From Lachancea kluyveri NRRL Y-12651 (lineage: Eukaryota; Ascomycota; Saccharomycetes; Saccharomycetales; Saccharomycetaceae): 64,000 nucleotides of DNA. Within the stretch, counting starts at the first letter, position 1, and the number at the start of each line of letters is the position of its first letter. The stretch is from NCBI GenBank assembly GCA_000149225.2, contig CM000687.1:300501-364500 (forward strand), written 5' to 3'. The translations under genes and the position numbers were made by a program. Positions 33,262 through 42,462 of the stretch are shown here, in pieces. Under the pieces are notes generated by a model. That model searched no databases, had not been told where the DNA came from, and saw nothing but the letters and a program-made list of their open reading frames with translations.

Positions 33262-34797
33262 TCAGTGCTTATGGTTGTGCCCACCAAAACCAAAGTGAGA
33301 GTGTGAGTGGCCATGGGAGTTTCCGTGATGGTCGTCTTCACACTTGGTAGCAGCTTCTGGAATTGGTGCATTGCCCAGACTTTTTTGTTTTTCAACGGCT
33401 AGTTTTTCTTCATCTGTGAGTTCTGGCCTTTCTTCCACAAACTCAAAGTTGACCTTTCTCAAGCTTGGGATGTTTTTGTATAGAACGCTACGCAAATGGT
33501 CGGTGACAATTTCGAATTCATTAACGGTTAAAACGTTGTCCCATCTTTGCAATGGAACTTGTAAAACCACGTGAGCATGGATATTTGGGCCTGACGTTAG
33601 AACTGTCATATCGATTAAACCATAAGGTTTCTTAGAATTGTTGTTGGATACTAATTTACTCAAAACTTCTGTTGTCATTTTTTCGATTTCCAAATAGCGA
33701 GGGTCGCTTTTTGACAGGGAGCGGTCAATTAACTCATTGATCGATACAACCATACCGTCTGCGCCCGCTTTTATCACTAAGCCCGAGACTAGAAGACCAC
33801 CAAATGCGTCTAAAGACTGAATATTGAACAGATAACCCGAGGAAATAGTAACCAACGCAACCAAAGAAGTCAGAGAATCAACACGGTGATGCCATGCGTT
33901 TGCCATCAAAACGTTAGACTTGGTATCTTCAGCCACTTTTTTGGTAGCACGGAATATCCATTCTTTAACTAAAATGGAACCACCTGCGATCCAGGCAGCA
34001 TTGATGTTGGTCACATCGTCAGCAATACTATGCGAGTGCGAGTGTCCATGGCTCGAAAAAAATTCTAGGAGTGTATGTGGCACAACAGGGCCTGCAATTG
34101 CACACAAGGAGGACCATCCGATAGATAAACCGGCCATTGTTAAAATAGACGAAACGGCAAGAGATCCAACGGTTTCGACCTTACCGTAACCGTATGGATA
34201 ATTAGAAGTGGGCTTTCTGGATGCCAGCCCAACGGAAAACAAAGTTAGAAAATCGGAAACCAAATCGCTTACAGCATGCACAGAGTCAGCAATTAAGGCT
34301 TGAGAATGAAACATTATACCACCAGTAAACTTACCTAAGGCTAAACCAACGTTAATCAGCAAACCTAGCCAGGTGATTCTAACACCTGGGTTTCTTCTGA
34401 ATTCCTCTCTGCTTAGAATAAGCAATGGATTGCCCTGGAGATGGGAGTGAGCATTTGTGTGCTGGGGCGTTCTGTGTAACATGGATCCTAAACGGAAAGA
34501 ATCATTCTCTTCGGTTTCGGATTCGCGCAAATGGATGTGGTCGTGCGAAGAAAAATCTTCTGCTAGTTTTTGAAATTCTGGAGTATTTTCCAAAGTCTTC
34601 TCGCTTTCAGATGGGTTGGGTCTAGTATCTGGTCCCGAAGTATCAACTTTGGTTTCCTTCGCAGCTGTGGTAGACGAGCTATGTAGCCACTTTCTATGAG
34701 TTAACAATGTGGTGGCAAAACTTGAAGCAGTATCCGCAATCAAAAAAGCAGATCCTGGTCTTACCCGGGAAATTGGAATGCAATGTAGTCTGAGCAT
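33262..34797 (-). CDS. MMT2: Mmt1/Mmt2 mitochondrial cation-efflux (iron) transporter
   Basis: A 511-aa cation diffusion facilitator (Mmt1 510 aa, Mmt2 484 aa). The N-terminus is basic and rich in Ser/Leu, as expected of a mitochondrial presequence. Membrane spans start at about residue 138, with the CDF metal-site motifs HSQALIADSVHAVSDLVSDF and NAWHHRVDSL. A His-rich loop (SHGHSHSHS) and a His-rich C-terminal tail (SHGHSHSHFGFGGHNHKH) are visible. In S. cerevisiae both paralogues export iron from mitochondria. This is the unduplicated ancestor, with neighbours from both the YPL224C and YMR177W regions. Confidence 0.93.
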   Translation of the reverse strand: MLRLHCIPISRVRPGSAFLIADTASSFATTLLTHRKWLHSSSTTAAKETKVDTSGPDTRPNPSESEKTLENTPEFQKLAEDFSSHDHIHLRESETEENDSFRLGSMLHRTPQHTNAHSHLQGNPLLILSREEFRRNPGVRITWLGLLINVGLALGKFTGGIMFHSQALIADSVHAVSDLVSDFLTLFSVGLASRKPTSNYPYGYGKVETVGSLAVSSILTMAGLSIGWSSLCAIAGPVVPHTLLEFFSSHGHSHSHSIADDVTNINAAWIAGGSILVKEWIFRATKKVAEDTKSNVLMANAWHHRVDSLTSLVALVTISSGYLFNIQSLDAFGGLLVSGLVIKAGADGMVVSINELIDRSLSKSDPRYLEIEKMTTEVLSKLVSNNNSKKPYGLIDMTVLTSGPNIHAHVVLQVPLQRWDNVLTVNEFEIVTDHLRSVLYKNIPSLRKVNFEFVEERPELTDEEKLAVEKQKSLGNAPIPEAATKCEDDHHGNSHGHSHSHFGFGGHNHKH

Positions 34798-34844
34798 TGC
34801 GACTAGCGTACCTGTTGTGTTCTATCCTTTAAGTTGAAAGGTGT

Positions 34845-34856
34845 ACCCTCGAGGGT
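34845..34856. promoter_or_regulatory. 12-bp palindrome containing CACCC cores, MMT promoter
   Basis: ACCCTCGAGGGT is its own reverse complement, 48 bp upstream of the MMT ATG. Extending one base, the gene strand reads CACCC at 34857-34853, the core of Aft1/Aft2 iron-response sites, though the flanks do not fully match YRCACCCR. Iron control is a guess from gene function. Confidence 0.3.
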
Positions 34857-35009
34857 GAACTTCGTTTAAATATACGCCGAAAATCTCGCCCAACGTTTGT
34901 CATACCCCTCACACGTTCAAAGAGCCGGAGTTACTCGAATATCATGATTCACGACGGTGTCGTTCGCAGGAAATTGATAGAATGAATTAGCTTATTTAGG
35001 ACCTTTTAT

Positions 35010-38000
35010 TTACGTAGAAGTGGTATTTTGCTTTTGCATAATTTCGGTGGCAGCAAGAAGCTGGGCTAGCCCATCTTTTAGTTGCAGTTTATCGTTTGTG
35101 CATAACTCGTTGCAGGAACCATTGGGTGCTGGTTGTGCTTCTGATAAAACTGATGTGGGTGCCGGAGTTTGTGAAAAGTCTGTCAACTCTTCCATCTTTG
35201 ACACGAAAGGAGCCTCCGGAGTTCTTTCTTCTTTTACTTTTACAACTTCCTTTTGTGATACGCTTTGTTCGTCCTCTGGGATGGATATCTCGTAGCCTGT
35301 TATGATGATAACGTCTCCACGTTTTAACGTATCCAATTCCAGCTGAGTTGCCCTTTTGCAATACTTTTTCAGTAGCTCAATTTCTTCGGCTAGTTGGCAC
35401 TTAGCACCTTCCAACTTCCTCAGGTAAAATTTCAATTTCCGATAGGAAATGTCTTTTCGTACTTCGCCATCGTGAAGTAGCTCTTTGTGGATGGTGTTTC
35501 TAAAACGCATAGCTTCTTTGACAACTTGAAACAAAGTTGTTAAAATTTCACGATCTGGGATAACTTTCAACTTTGCAGAGCTGATAACCAGCTTTAACAA
35601 ATCATTGAACTTTATAAAGCGATTGTTATGAGGCTGTAATGAATGACATATTGAGCATACAAAAACATTGTTTTCATCTTCTGGTAGTGACCATCTCCCT
35701 TTATTAATACAATTAAGATGAAACCATTCCTTGCAAATTTCGCATTCAACCATTGTGCTGCCAACATCTCCCTTTCGACAAAAGCAGTACAAATTCTGAT
35801 CTGCAGCTTTTTCTGGTGGAACATAGACATCTGACGTGGTATCGAAGCAAGCCGTGTTTGCCTCCAGTACCTCTTTCATGTGTGAGTTGCTTTGGCATAT
35901 CATGTTGAAATCATGCAACCAACTTTTGCATAGTTTAATATGCTTTGAAAAAACCGGTGCATCTTTTGTTTGAACTTCAGTAATTGATATTCTCAAGTCG
36001 CATTTGGATCCATTAAACCTTTCGGATAGTTCCAAAGAAAGAGCTTTCGACTCGACCGCTTTTTGGAATTGATTCATGTACTTGTCATTTGTAGATAATC
36101 TAGACCATATTGGTATCATGTCAGATTTGGCTTCCTCGACAGACTTCAAAATACTTTCCAATTTCGTGACAAAGTCTCCCTGAAGAGGTATGTTGTTCTC
36201 CTTGATTATTTTCAAAATATTGTACAGCTCTTTTACAGGTACCCTTGCATTTTTTTTTTTGAACAATCTATTAATTGCTCCTATTACATCCTGCGATCTT
36301 TTTATAATTTCGCTGATGGCAGTTAATTTCTCCGAGTTTCCACTAGGATCCACGTACTTTATACCGAACTTCAAGTAATTGATTAGCGCTTCAATTGAAT
36401 AGTTTTGCTCGTCTTCAGAATTAAGCGGTTCGCGCTTTATAAAAAAGGAGTCATACAGGTCTAGCCATTCGCGTTCACAAATTGCATTGGAAAGCCTATG
36501 GATATATTTGGAATTGACACCGACAGTAGTGCCCGTCAAATAAGCGTGCTTTAATTTGTGAATATTTGCAGAAGATAGTGCCTCCTTTGCAAGAATCTGG
36601 AAATCACTTACTTTCTTTGTTAGTTGGAAAATCGTTATCATCTCCGGAAATTCCACCGAAGTTTTTTTCAACCTCTCATTAATTGCCCGCAGATCAGTAA
36701 CATTACATGGCAAGTGTAGGCTAGGTAGTTCTTTGATGTCGAAACCGGATCCAAAATCTATGTCTTTGCAGTTCACAGGTCGAACCTTTTCCAGGAGCTG
36801 CCGACATTCTGCCGCGATATTTTGTACAGACTTTATGCAGTTCCTAACATTTTCTAGTGTGTTATCTGATTGAACGTCTTCGAATAAATTGGTTATTGCT
36901 AACAGTTTTTTTAAAGGAACACGCTCGCCTTTGTACTGGCTTCTTACAAAGTTTTTAACCAATTCATCAAACTTTGAAAGATCATGGAAGTTTTCAGAAG
37001 CTGTTGCCTGTAAATCGAAAGTTTGTTTGCAATCTTCGCTCAGAACACGCTTGAGTGTTTCGTCGGAAAAATAGATGTGAAGCACGATTCTGACAGCATT
37101 GTCAGTAATACAATGCCCAAAGATGTACAATTTTTCATTTTTTGATGTCAGTTGCCTTAGAAAATTTTCCAATGAAATTGTAAAGCAATCGTTTGAGTCT
37201 GTTAGCAAAATTTTGGATGCGCCAGTTGGTTCTAAGTTCTCATCTGAAATCGGATCAAAGCAGTTGGCTGTTATGGGTATATTTTGAATAACCTCTTTAA
37301 CTTTTTTACGATTTTTAAGTTCTTTATGAATTAACGGGGCCAAGATTTTTCTAGCTGAAGAAATAAGAGCAGAATCATCTGCTTGTGAAACAATATTCAT
37401 CAGTAATTGAAAAATCAAAAGGCCAGGGAGGATCCCCCTATCACTCAGCCACTTTTCACCATCTAAAGCGTGTTTCAACCATGAACGAGGGGCAAAAAAG
37501 GCTTTTTCTGACACATGAAACCCGCTAGCAATGTTAGTTGTGTAAGCCTTTGGAAACTTAATTACAAAAGACCTGGAATCTTGGGTAACTTTGTAAAGCT
37601 TAATACCGCGCGCTCTGATGAAATCCGGTGATAGTTGAATATCATTTGCCATGAGATAGGATAGGGACGGGAAACGGTTAGCCGAACCTTCACTGGAGGA
37701 TACTGGTTGGTACAACGAATGACTATTTGTTCTTACTGCCACTGAAGTAACAGGCTCTTGAGAATTTGTGTCCAGGAAGCTATGATAGAACTCCGACTTT
37801 TTAAACTCAGTATCATCTTCAGATTCTTTGCCAACGTTGGAGCTATTGGTGGTGGCTTCAGCCTTCTTTAAGTTGATCTCCTTGAGCAGTTTCTCAAATT
37901 TCTCTAAATCCTCAGGAGGGATAACATACCACAACTTTGAAGAACCTAAGTGATTGTAATCAATCATTGGTAAAAAATTATCCTCTAAAGACCAGCCATT

Positions 38001-39902
38001 GACAGAAAATAACATACCCACGTCAAGCCTGGTTCTTGCATGGTTACCGTAATCTATGTCTGTGAATTTTAATAAAGATTTGTCTGACAAAGCTAAATTG
38101 TTCAAATTCCAGGGGTCCAAAACATCAGGAATGTTTTCGTTACCTTTGTATATTGTAGGGAAGCCAGAACCATGAACCACTGAGGGCAAATTGACTCCAC
38201 TATCTACATCAAATGAGTGTCTCTTATCGGATATCACGTCAAAAAACAGTTTTTCAAAATCATCCTTGTTAATTTTGTCATTTCCTAGAAAAACATTTGG
38301 ATATTTCCTTGAATAGATAGATTGAATGTTCTCATGATGTTTTTGACTCTTTTCGTGATACTGCCTCAGGTTATAAATTGGCGAATTTTTTAGCTCATAC
38401 GGAGATTTGTCATAGTTTTCCATCGAGCTTCTCCAAAAGCTGAAATCATACGCTGGTAGAGTAGATTTATCTGGGTCCGTTATACTTCTCCTGCTTTCTG
38501 TTATAGTTTCAAAGTTTGTAAAAAATCCCTTGGATCTTAAGATGTCTCGTATTCTAATAAATTCGGCACTGGATCCGCCAGTCTCGTATATTCCCAAATC
38601 GTTAGAATGATGTTTTTTTGGAGAATGTTGGTCTTCCGCCGATAAATCGCTATCCTCAACAAAAGATCTTTTTTTGGTGTTATTATAGTCAACTAGGGGT
38701 ACAAAGGTGTCATTGATAATTGGTTTGCCGTTGAGGGAAGAGTCTTCCCTATGTTCTGTAGTGCTTGCAACTAGTTGTTCTTTTTGGATTAAATCTTCTT
38801 CATACTTATCAAATTCCAAAAAAACTTTGAGATATGCGGAGCGTAAAGATGTTGATAAAGAGCTCATAATTCTTCCTGAATAACCCAACTCTCTTCCTAT
38901 CTGGGCCCATAGTTTTTTTTGACACACAGCTCTAAAACCTCCTCTCAACTGAACGCAACTTCTCAAGCGATATAAATCCAAAGTCCTTTTATCTATGCTA
39001 GGTATTTTTCCCAACCCCTGACCATCTTTTTCATCTCTTTTCATTTTATGAAATAGGAACAGCTTTTTATGGAATGCAATTTTCTTTTCTGTTTCATTCT
39101 TGAAAGAATTTAAATACTGCTTTCTTGCCTTGAACCAAAAGTATTCTGTATTCAGAGAAAAGCAGGACAATGAAGTTGGTTGTGGTAGTGCATGTGCACT
39201 GGAAGCCGGTATCTTAAACAAGGCCTCGTTGCTGTAAAGAGGTACTGGTGGCGTTTGGATGACTTCTACTTTGACAGCGCCATATTTTTCACCCAAATCC
39301 TCTACCATCGAGTAGAAAGTAATCGGATCAGGAAGTTGCTCTTTCGGTATTCTAAAAATTGGAACGGAATCTCTTGCTAGGTAGTACTTTAGTCCGGATT
39401 CGGTATATATCGCTTGCTTTCTCATATCTGAGTTGGAAATCAAAACTTTATTTCTAATATGCATGATATCAAACGGCGCATTAGGTCTGGTTTTATGCTG
39501 CGTGTATAGATATGGGTTATAATGATGTGTAGTAAATGAGGACGCAGAAGAATCCAGGCTTTTAAGAAACCTACTAGTTTTGGGGGCCCCAGCATTCAAG
39601 TAGTCGCCTGATTTTTGCGTTATCGGCAGGCTTTGAACTTTAGGTTTCTGTGATATGTCTGAAGTTGATGAACTGTTACCTTTGTCGATCGCTGTTTGAG
39701 ACGTAAGTGATTGGTAAGAGCTCATCGCAGCTTTTTTTAGAGACGGGATATTCTGCAGTGAGTGATCCTGTTGAATGATTGAGCCTGTTATGCCTTGTTT
39801 TGGATTGAAACTCTCTTCACAGATAGGAGTGGTGGCATCGGACTTTCCCGTAAAAACTTCACCGCCACCGCCTGGCTTTTGTGAATTGTTTTGTTCTATC
39901 AT
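35010..39902 (-). CDS. ECM5: Ecm5, JmjN-ARID-JmjC-PHD chromatin protein with degenerate JmjC site
   Basis: A 1630-aa protein (S. cerevisiae 1411 aa, YMR176W). Domains: JmjN at about 178-220 (VPIFRIPKEQLPDPITFYSM), ARID at about 270-368, JmjC around 600-810 and a C4HC3 PHD finger at about 1373-1419 (YCFCRKGD...CEICKEWFHLNC). The usual WHxE iron ligand is WSLE here (S638, E640), and the distal His of the AYHAG motif is Thr (T788), so two of three iron ligands are gone and demethylase activity is not expected, as for S. cerevisiae Ecm5. Ecm5 works with Snt2 and Rpd3 in a histone deacetylase complex that senses oxidative stress; the PHD finger may bind H3K4me3. About 220 residues longer than the S. 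cerevisiae protein, mostly in low-complexity N-terminal and inter-domain parts. Confidence 0.93.
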   Translation of the reverse strand: MIEQNNSQKPGGGGEVFTGKSDATTPICEESFNPKQGITGSIIQQDHSLQNIPSLKKAAMSSYQSLTSQTAIDKGNSSSTSDISQKPKVQSLPITQKSGDYLNAGAPKTSRFLKSLDSSASSFTTHHYNPYLYTQHKTRPNAPFDIMHIRNKVLISNSDMRKQAIYTESGLKYYLARDSVPIFRIPKEQLPDPITFYSMVEDLGEKYGAVKVEVIQTPPVPLYSNEALFKIPASSAHALPQPTSLSCFSLNTEYFWFKARKQYLNSFKNETEKKIAFHKKLFLFHKMKRDEKDGQGLGKIPSIDKRTLDLYRLRSCVQLRGGFRAVCQKKLWAQIGRELGYSGRIMSSLSTSLRSAYLKVFLEFDKYEEDLIQKEQLVASTTEHREDSSLNGKPIINDTFVPLVDYNNTKKRSFVEDSDLSAEDQHSPKKHHSNDLGIYETGGSSAEFIRIRDILRSKGFFTNFETITESRRSITDPDKSTLPAYDFSFWRSSMENYDKSPYELKNSPIYNLRQYHEKSQKHHENIQSIYSRKYPNVFLGNDKINKDDFEKLFFDVISDKRHSFDVDSGVNLPSVVHGSGFPTIYKGNENIPDVLDPWNLNNLALSDKSLLKFTDIDYGNHARTRLDVGMLFSVNGWSLEDNFLPMIDYNHLGSSKLWYVIPPEDLEKFEKLLKEINLKKAEATTNSSNVGKESEDDTEFKKSEFYHSFLDTNSQEPVTSVAVRTNSHSLYQPVSSSEGSANRFPSLSYLMANDIQLSPDFIRARGIKLYKVTQDSRSFVIKFPKAYTTNIASGFHVSEKAFFAPRSWLKHALDGEKWLSDRGILPGLLIFQLLMNIVSQADDSALISSARKILAPLIHKELKNRKKVKEVIQNIPITANCFDPISDENLEPTGASKILLTDSNDCFTISLENFLRQLTSKNEKLYIFGHCITDNAVRIVLHIYFSDETLKRVLSEDCKQTFDLQATASENFHDLSKFDELVKNFVRSQYKGERVPLKKLLAITNLFEDVQSDNTLENVRNCIKSVQNIAAECRQLLEKVRPVNCKDIDFGSGFDIKELPSLHLPCNVTDLRAINERLKKTSVEFPEMITIFQLTKKVSDFQILAKEALSSANIHKLKHAYLTGTTVGVNSKYIHRLSNAICEREWLDLYDSFFIKREPLNSEDEQNYSIEALINYLKFGIKYVDPSGNSEKLTAISEIIKRSQDVIGAINRLFKKKNARVPVKELYNILKIIKENNIPLQGDFVTKLESILKSVEEAKSDMIPIWSRLSTNDKYMNQFQKAVESKALSLELSERFNGSKCDLRISITEVQTKDAPVFSKHIKLCKSWLHDFNMICQSNSHMKEVLEANTACFDTTSDVYVPPEKAADQNLYCFCRKGDVGSTMVECEICKEWFHLNCINKGRWSLPEDENNVFVCSICHSLQPHNNRFIKFNDLLKLVISSAKLKVIPDREILTTLFQVVKEAMRFRNTIHKELLHDGEVRKDISYRKLKFYLRKLEGAKCQLAEEIELLKKYCKRATQLELDTLKRGDVIIITGYEISIPEDEQSVSQKEVVKVKEERTPEAPFVSKMEELTDFSQTPAPTSVLSEAQPAPNGSCNELCTNDKLQLKDGLAQLLAATEIMQKQNTTST

Positions 39903-40695
39903 CCTGAGGAAGAGAAAAGGATTGGGTTACTGTTTCTCGTCAAAGGTTAATTTTGGACAATCTATTTCGATGAATTTTACAGGAGTATGAATAGGTAATT
40001 CTACCTAATTATGTTACAATTTCGTGTTTTGATTAGAATATACTGGTCAGGTGTGCTAATGTCAATAGTATTCCATCAGTTTTCAGATATTGGAATTAAG
40101 CAAAATTTTTTCCTATATACATATTTTCCATGTTGTGACGTATTTACGTCGTCGGACAGAAAAAGAAGGCAACATAATGACACTGAACTGAAGAATCTCA
40201 AGAAAACTACATGGAAACAATTTCAAACCGGTCAAGACTGTCTAAAGAGCCAACGTACTTTCTTCCATGTACCGTACCTCGAAAGCTCGTCTAATTACAT
40301 GCACACGTACAATGTTAACATAGACTAGGTGGTCCGGTCTCATACTTCGCAGGTCGCCGCAGTCTTACCGTTTTACCTTATCCCTCTCATGACATACCAG
40401 CAGATAGGCTCGAGACAACTATACACTCCGTTCAAATGAATGAAGTGGCACAACACATGCACGAGCTTTAAAAAAAAAATTTTTTTTTTTCGTTTTGTTT
40501 ATTTAACCTAAAAAGAACTAAAGACTGGTGTGTCTCAACCGTGACATCTCACCAGAGTCATAAATCATAATCCAAAAAAGGGATAGAGTAGGTAAAGTTG
40601 CCGGTAAATTAGCTAAAAGTTCCAGACTTTATACACTAATTTACCGCAAGCACAAACGAACCATATCGTTGCTGTGCACAGTCATTTCGAAAAAC
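39903..40695. other. ECM5 promoter / hydrophilin 3' region
   Basis: 793 bp. Contains a palindromic A10/T11 block at 40470-40490 and otherwise A/T-rich sequence. A 105-codon plus-strand frame at 40011-40328 shows no family features and is taken as chance. Confidence 0.5.
40470..40490. repeat. A10-T11 homopolymer palindrome
   Basis: Ten A are followed directly by eleven T, a self-complementary block. Such poly(dA:dT) tracts repel nucleosomes; as RNA either strand would give an A-U hairpin. Confidence 0.7.
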
Positions 40696-41214
40696 TTACC
40701 AATTTCTACTGGTATAGTCTTTACTGGAGTCATCGTCCCTGTGCGTACCCTGTTGAGTGTTGCTGCTGCCCCAGGCATTCTTGGTGGTCTTACCAAAGTT
40801 ACCGGTAGTCTCATCGTCATCCCATTCGTCATCAAGCTTTTGACCTGTGGTCTTAGATCTTGTTTGACGGCTAGTCGACTGAGAGAAACTCTGATCCTGC
40901 TCATACATTTCTGGGTCGCTACCGCCTTTTCTCAAATCGCTCTGCTGTTGGGAGTATCCACCTCCCATACCCTGTTGGCCATGGGAATGAATGTCCTGTC
41001 CGGCAGCCCCCTGATGTTGCGAAGGCATTGTTTGGCGACCTGGCTTCTGTCCTGAGGTGTAATACTCACGATCAGCGGAACTGCTCTTCATGGATTGACC
41101 TTTGTTCTGGCCATGAGAGTGTTGTTGTTCACTTAATCTGTTGCCATGCTCATCAACTTCATGGTTTTCGTTACCGGATAATTTATCAGCTACCTTGTTA
41201 AAAATCTTTGACAT
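40696..41214 (-). CDS. GRE1: Gre1/Sip18-type hydrophilin
   Basis: A 172-aa, very hydrophilic protein (Gre1 168 aa, Sip18 79 aa), rich in Gln, Gly, Ser, Asp and His and lacking hydrophobic segments. It begins MSKIFNKVADKLSGNENHE, the family N-terminus (short amphipathic helix), and includes the LDDEWDDDE acidic patch present in Gre1. Hydrophilins protect enzymes during drying and osmotic stress and are induced through the HOG pathway in S. cerevisiae. Neighbours place it as the single ancestor of GRE1 (YPL223C) and SIP18 (YMR175W); its length is closer to Gre1. Confidence 0.9.
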   Translation of the reverse strand: MSKIFNKVADKLSGNENHEVDEHGNRLSEQQHSHGQNKGQSMKSSSADREYYTSGQKPGRQTMPSQHQGAAGQDIHSHGQQGMGGGYSQQQSDLRKGGSDPEMYEQDQSFSQSTSRQTRSKTTGQKLDDEWDDDETTGNFGKTTKNAWGSSNTQQGTHRDDDSSKDYTSRNW

Positions 41215-41405
41215 TTTCTTAGCTTATTGTATTTAATAAAGATAAAAAAACATTATAAAGGAGAAAGAAGATAGAAGGGAAAGGGAATTAATTGCTAAAC
41301 TAAACTCGTTTATATAGTTTTTATTTCCCATCTCAAAGCGCATTTCTAGCACAGCCGAATATTACCAATTCACCTCATATGGCTGACGTTCCATATTGCT
41401 TGTAG

Positions 41406-41433
41406 CAAAAATCAAAAATCAAAAATCAAAAAA
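41406..41433 (+). repeat. CAAAAAT tandem repeat
   Basis: Three consecutive copies of the heptamer CAAAAAT followed by a partial copy, between two stress-linked genes. Non-coding microsatellite. Confidence 0.8.
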
Positions 41434-42127
41434 GGGTCAAACCACTAGAAGTTAACCACACCTTCCTTGGAAACAATTTGCTAACAGTCTCCCTTTAGAT
41501 CTTTCCTTTCTTTTGATGTACCCTTAAAATACACCTTTTAGTAAAAGAAAAGGTCAGTGCTCCTCCTGTAGTTCTGTGAGCAAAAAAAAAAGAATACTTT
41601 TGAAACTACCGGTCCATTACCCCAGCAGAGACTGAAGGCTTCTGTGTACACCATAGGAACCATCTATCAACTTACGTCAATTGTGTACTTTTAACAATTC
41701 TCAGGCAAAATATGATACTTCGCAACAGCCGACTACTTGCACCTGTAGCCACGCGACTCTCTTTACCACGACTAGGCTTTAATGGCTGTCGTCAAACTCC
41801 AAGGAGGTCTTTCTTGAATATAGACCCACACCACAGCTGTCGCTGACAAAGGTGTACGACACCATGGCTTCTCGATTGCGATCGCAAATCTGTTTCAGCA
41901 ATGATGCAGTCGCGAAGACAAATCGGACAAATAACGACCCAATGCAGGCTACTACGCGTTAATTTTGAAGTAGTTCTAGAACAAAAGTCCCTGTAGCATG
42001 GTGGCTGAGTCTTTGTAGTTGATTTCAGTAGTCTTGACATCTTACCAGCGTCCTCCTTTAGATATGAAAACAAGACACCATACCTCTCTCAATCCTTCCA
42101 GTTTGCTAGCCCCATATATTGGAGCAA

Positions 42128-42159
42128 TCTTTTCTTTTACGGTGACGTAAAAGAAAAGA
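42128..42159. promoter_or_regulatory. 14-bp inverted repeat with GTGA loop upstream of the PAI3-like gene
   Basis: TCTTTTCTTTTACG (42128-42141) and CGTAAAAGAAAAGA (42146-42159) are exact reverse complements around GTGA. The centre TTACGGTGACGTAA contains a TGACGTAA half-site of the CREB/ATF (Sko1, Aca1) type. If transcribed it would form a 14-bp stem closed by a GNRA-class tetraloop. It ends 129 bp before the ATG of the PAI3-like gene. Confidence 0.6.
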
Positions 42160-42288
42160 CATGTGCGAGAAATGTATAAAAGAGAATATATGTTTCCGAA
42201 CGCTTAGTGGAAGTGTCAGGAGATCGAAAAAGCTCAGTATAGCAGTTATTTACCAGGTGTTAATAGCATAAAAAAATAATAACAAAGT

Positions 42289-42462
42289 ATGTCTGAGCTA
42301 TTCCAGAAAGCAAGGGAGAGATTGGTTTCTGGAAACAGCGTATCTCAAGGAAGGTTCAAGGAATTATCTTCGAAGTATATGCAATCCAAACCGGAGCAGG
42401 CAAATTCATTTGATGCTACCAAGGTAAAAGGCGCCGAAACGAAAGACGCCAAAGAATTGTAG
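42289..42462 (+). CDS. PAI3: Pai3-like proteinase A inhibitor (IA3)
   Basis: A 57-codon gene. Its first half (SELFQKARERLVSGN...RFKELSSK) aligns by eye with residues 8-36 of S. cerevisiae IA3 (SEIFQSSKEKL...AFKKMASQ), the part that folds into an amphipathic helix inside the active site of vacuolar proteinase A (Pep4). The second half is charged and variable, ending KDAKEL. S. cerevisiae Pai3 has 68 aa. Gene order supports it: YMR174C lies between SIP18 and DDR48, on the strand opposite to both, exactly as here. It lacks about seven N-terminal residues of IA3. Confidence 0.8.
   Translation: MSELFQKARERLVSGNSVSQGRFKELSSKYMQSKPEQANSFDATKVKGAETKDAKEL

Larger units (their letters stand above)
41215..42288. 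other. Divergent hydrophilin-PAI3 intergenic region
   Basis: 1.07 kb. Contains a CAAAAAT heptamer repeat at 41406-41433, a 44-codon ORF at 41712-41846 with a mitochondrial-presequence-like translation, overlapping short frames up to 42073, and a near-perfect hairpin sequence at 42128-42159. Described further in the findings. Confidence 0.55.

Noticed and set aside
40011-40328. 105-codon plus-strand ORF between ECM5 and the hydrophilin gene
   Set aside because: Low-complexity and hydrophobic-aromatic composition typical of A/T-rich spacer; no recognisable family.
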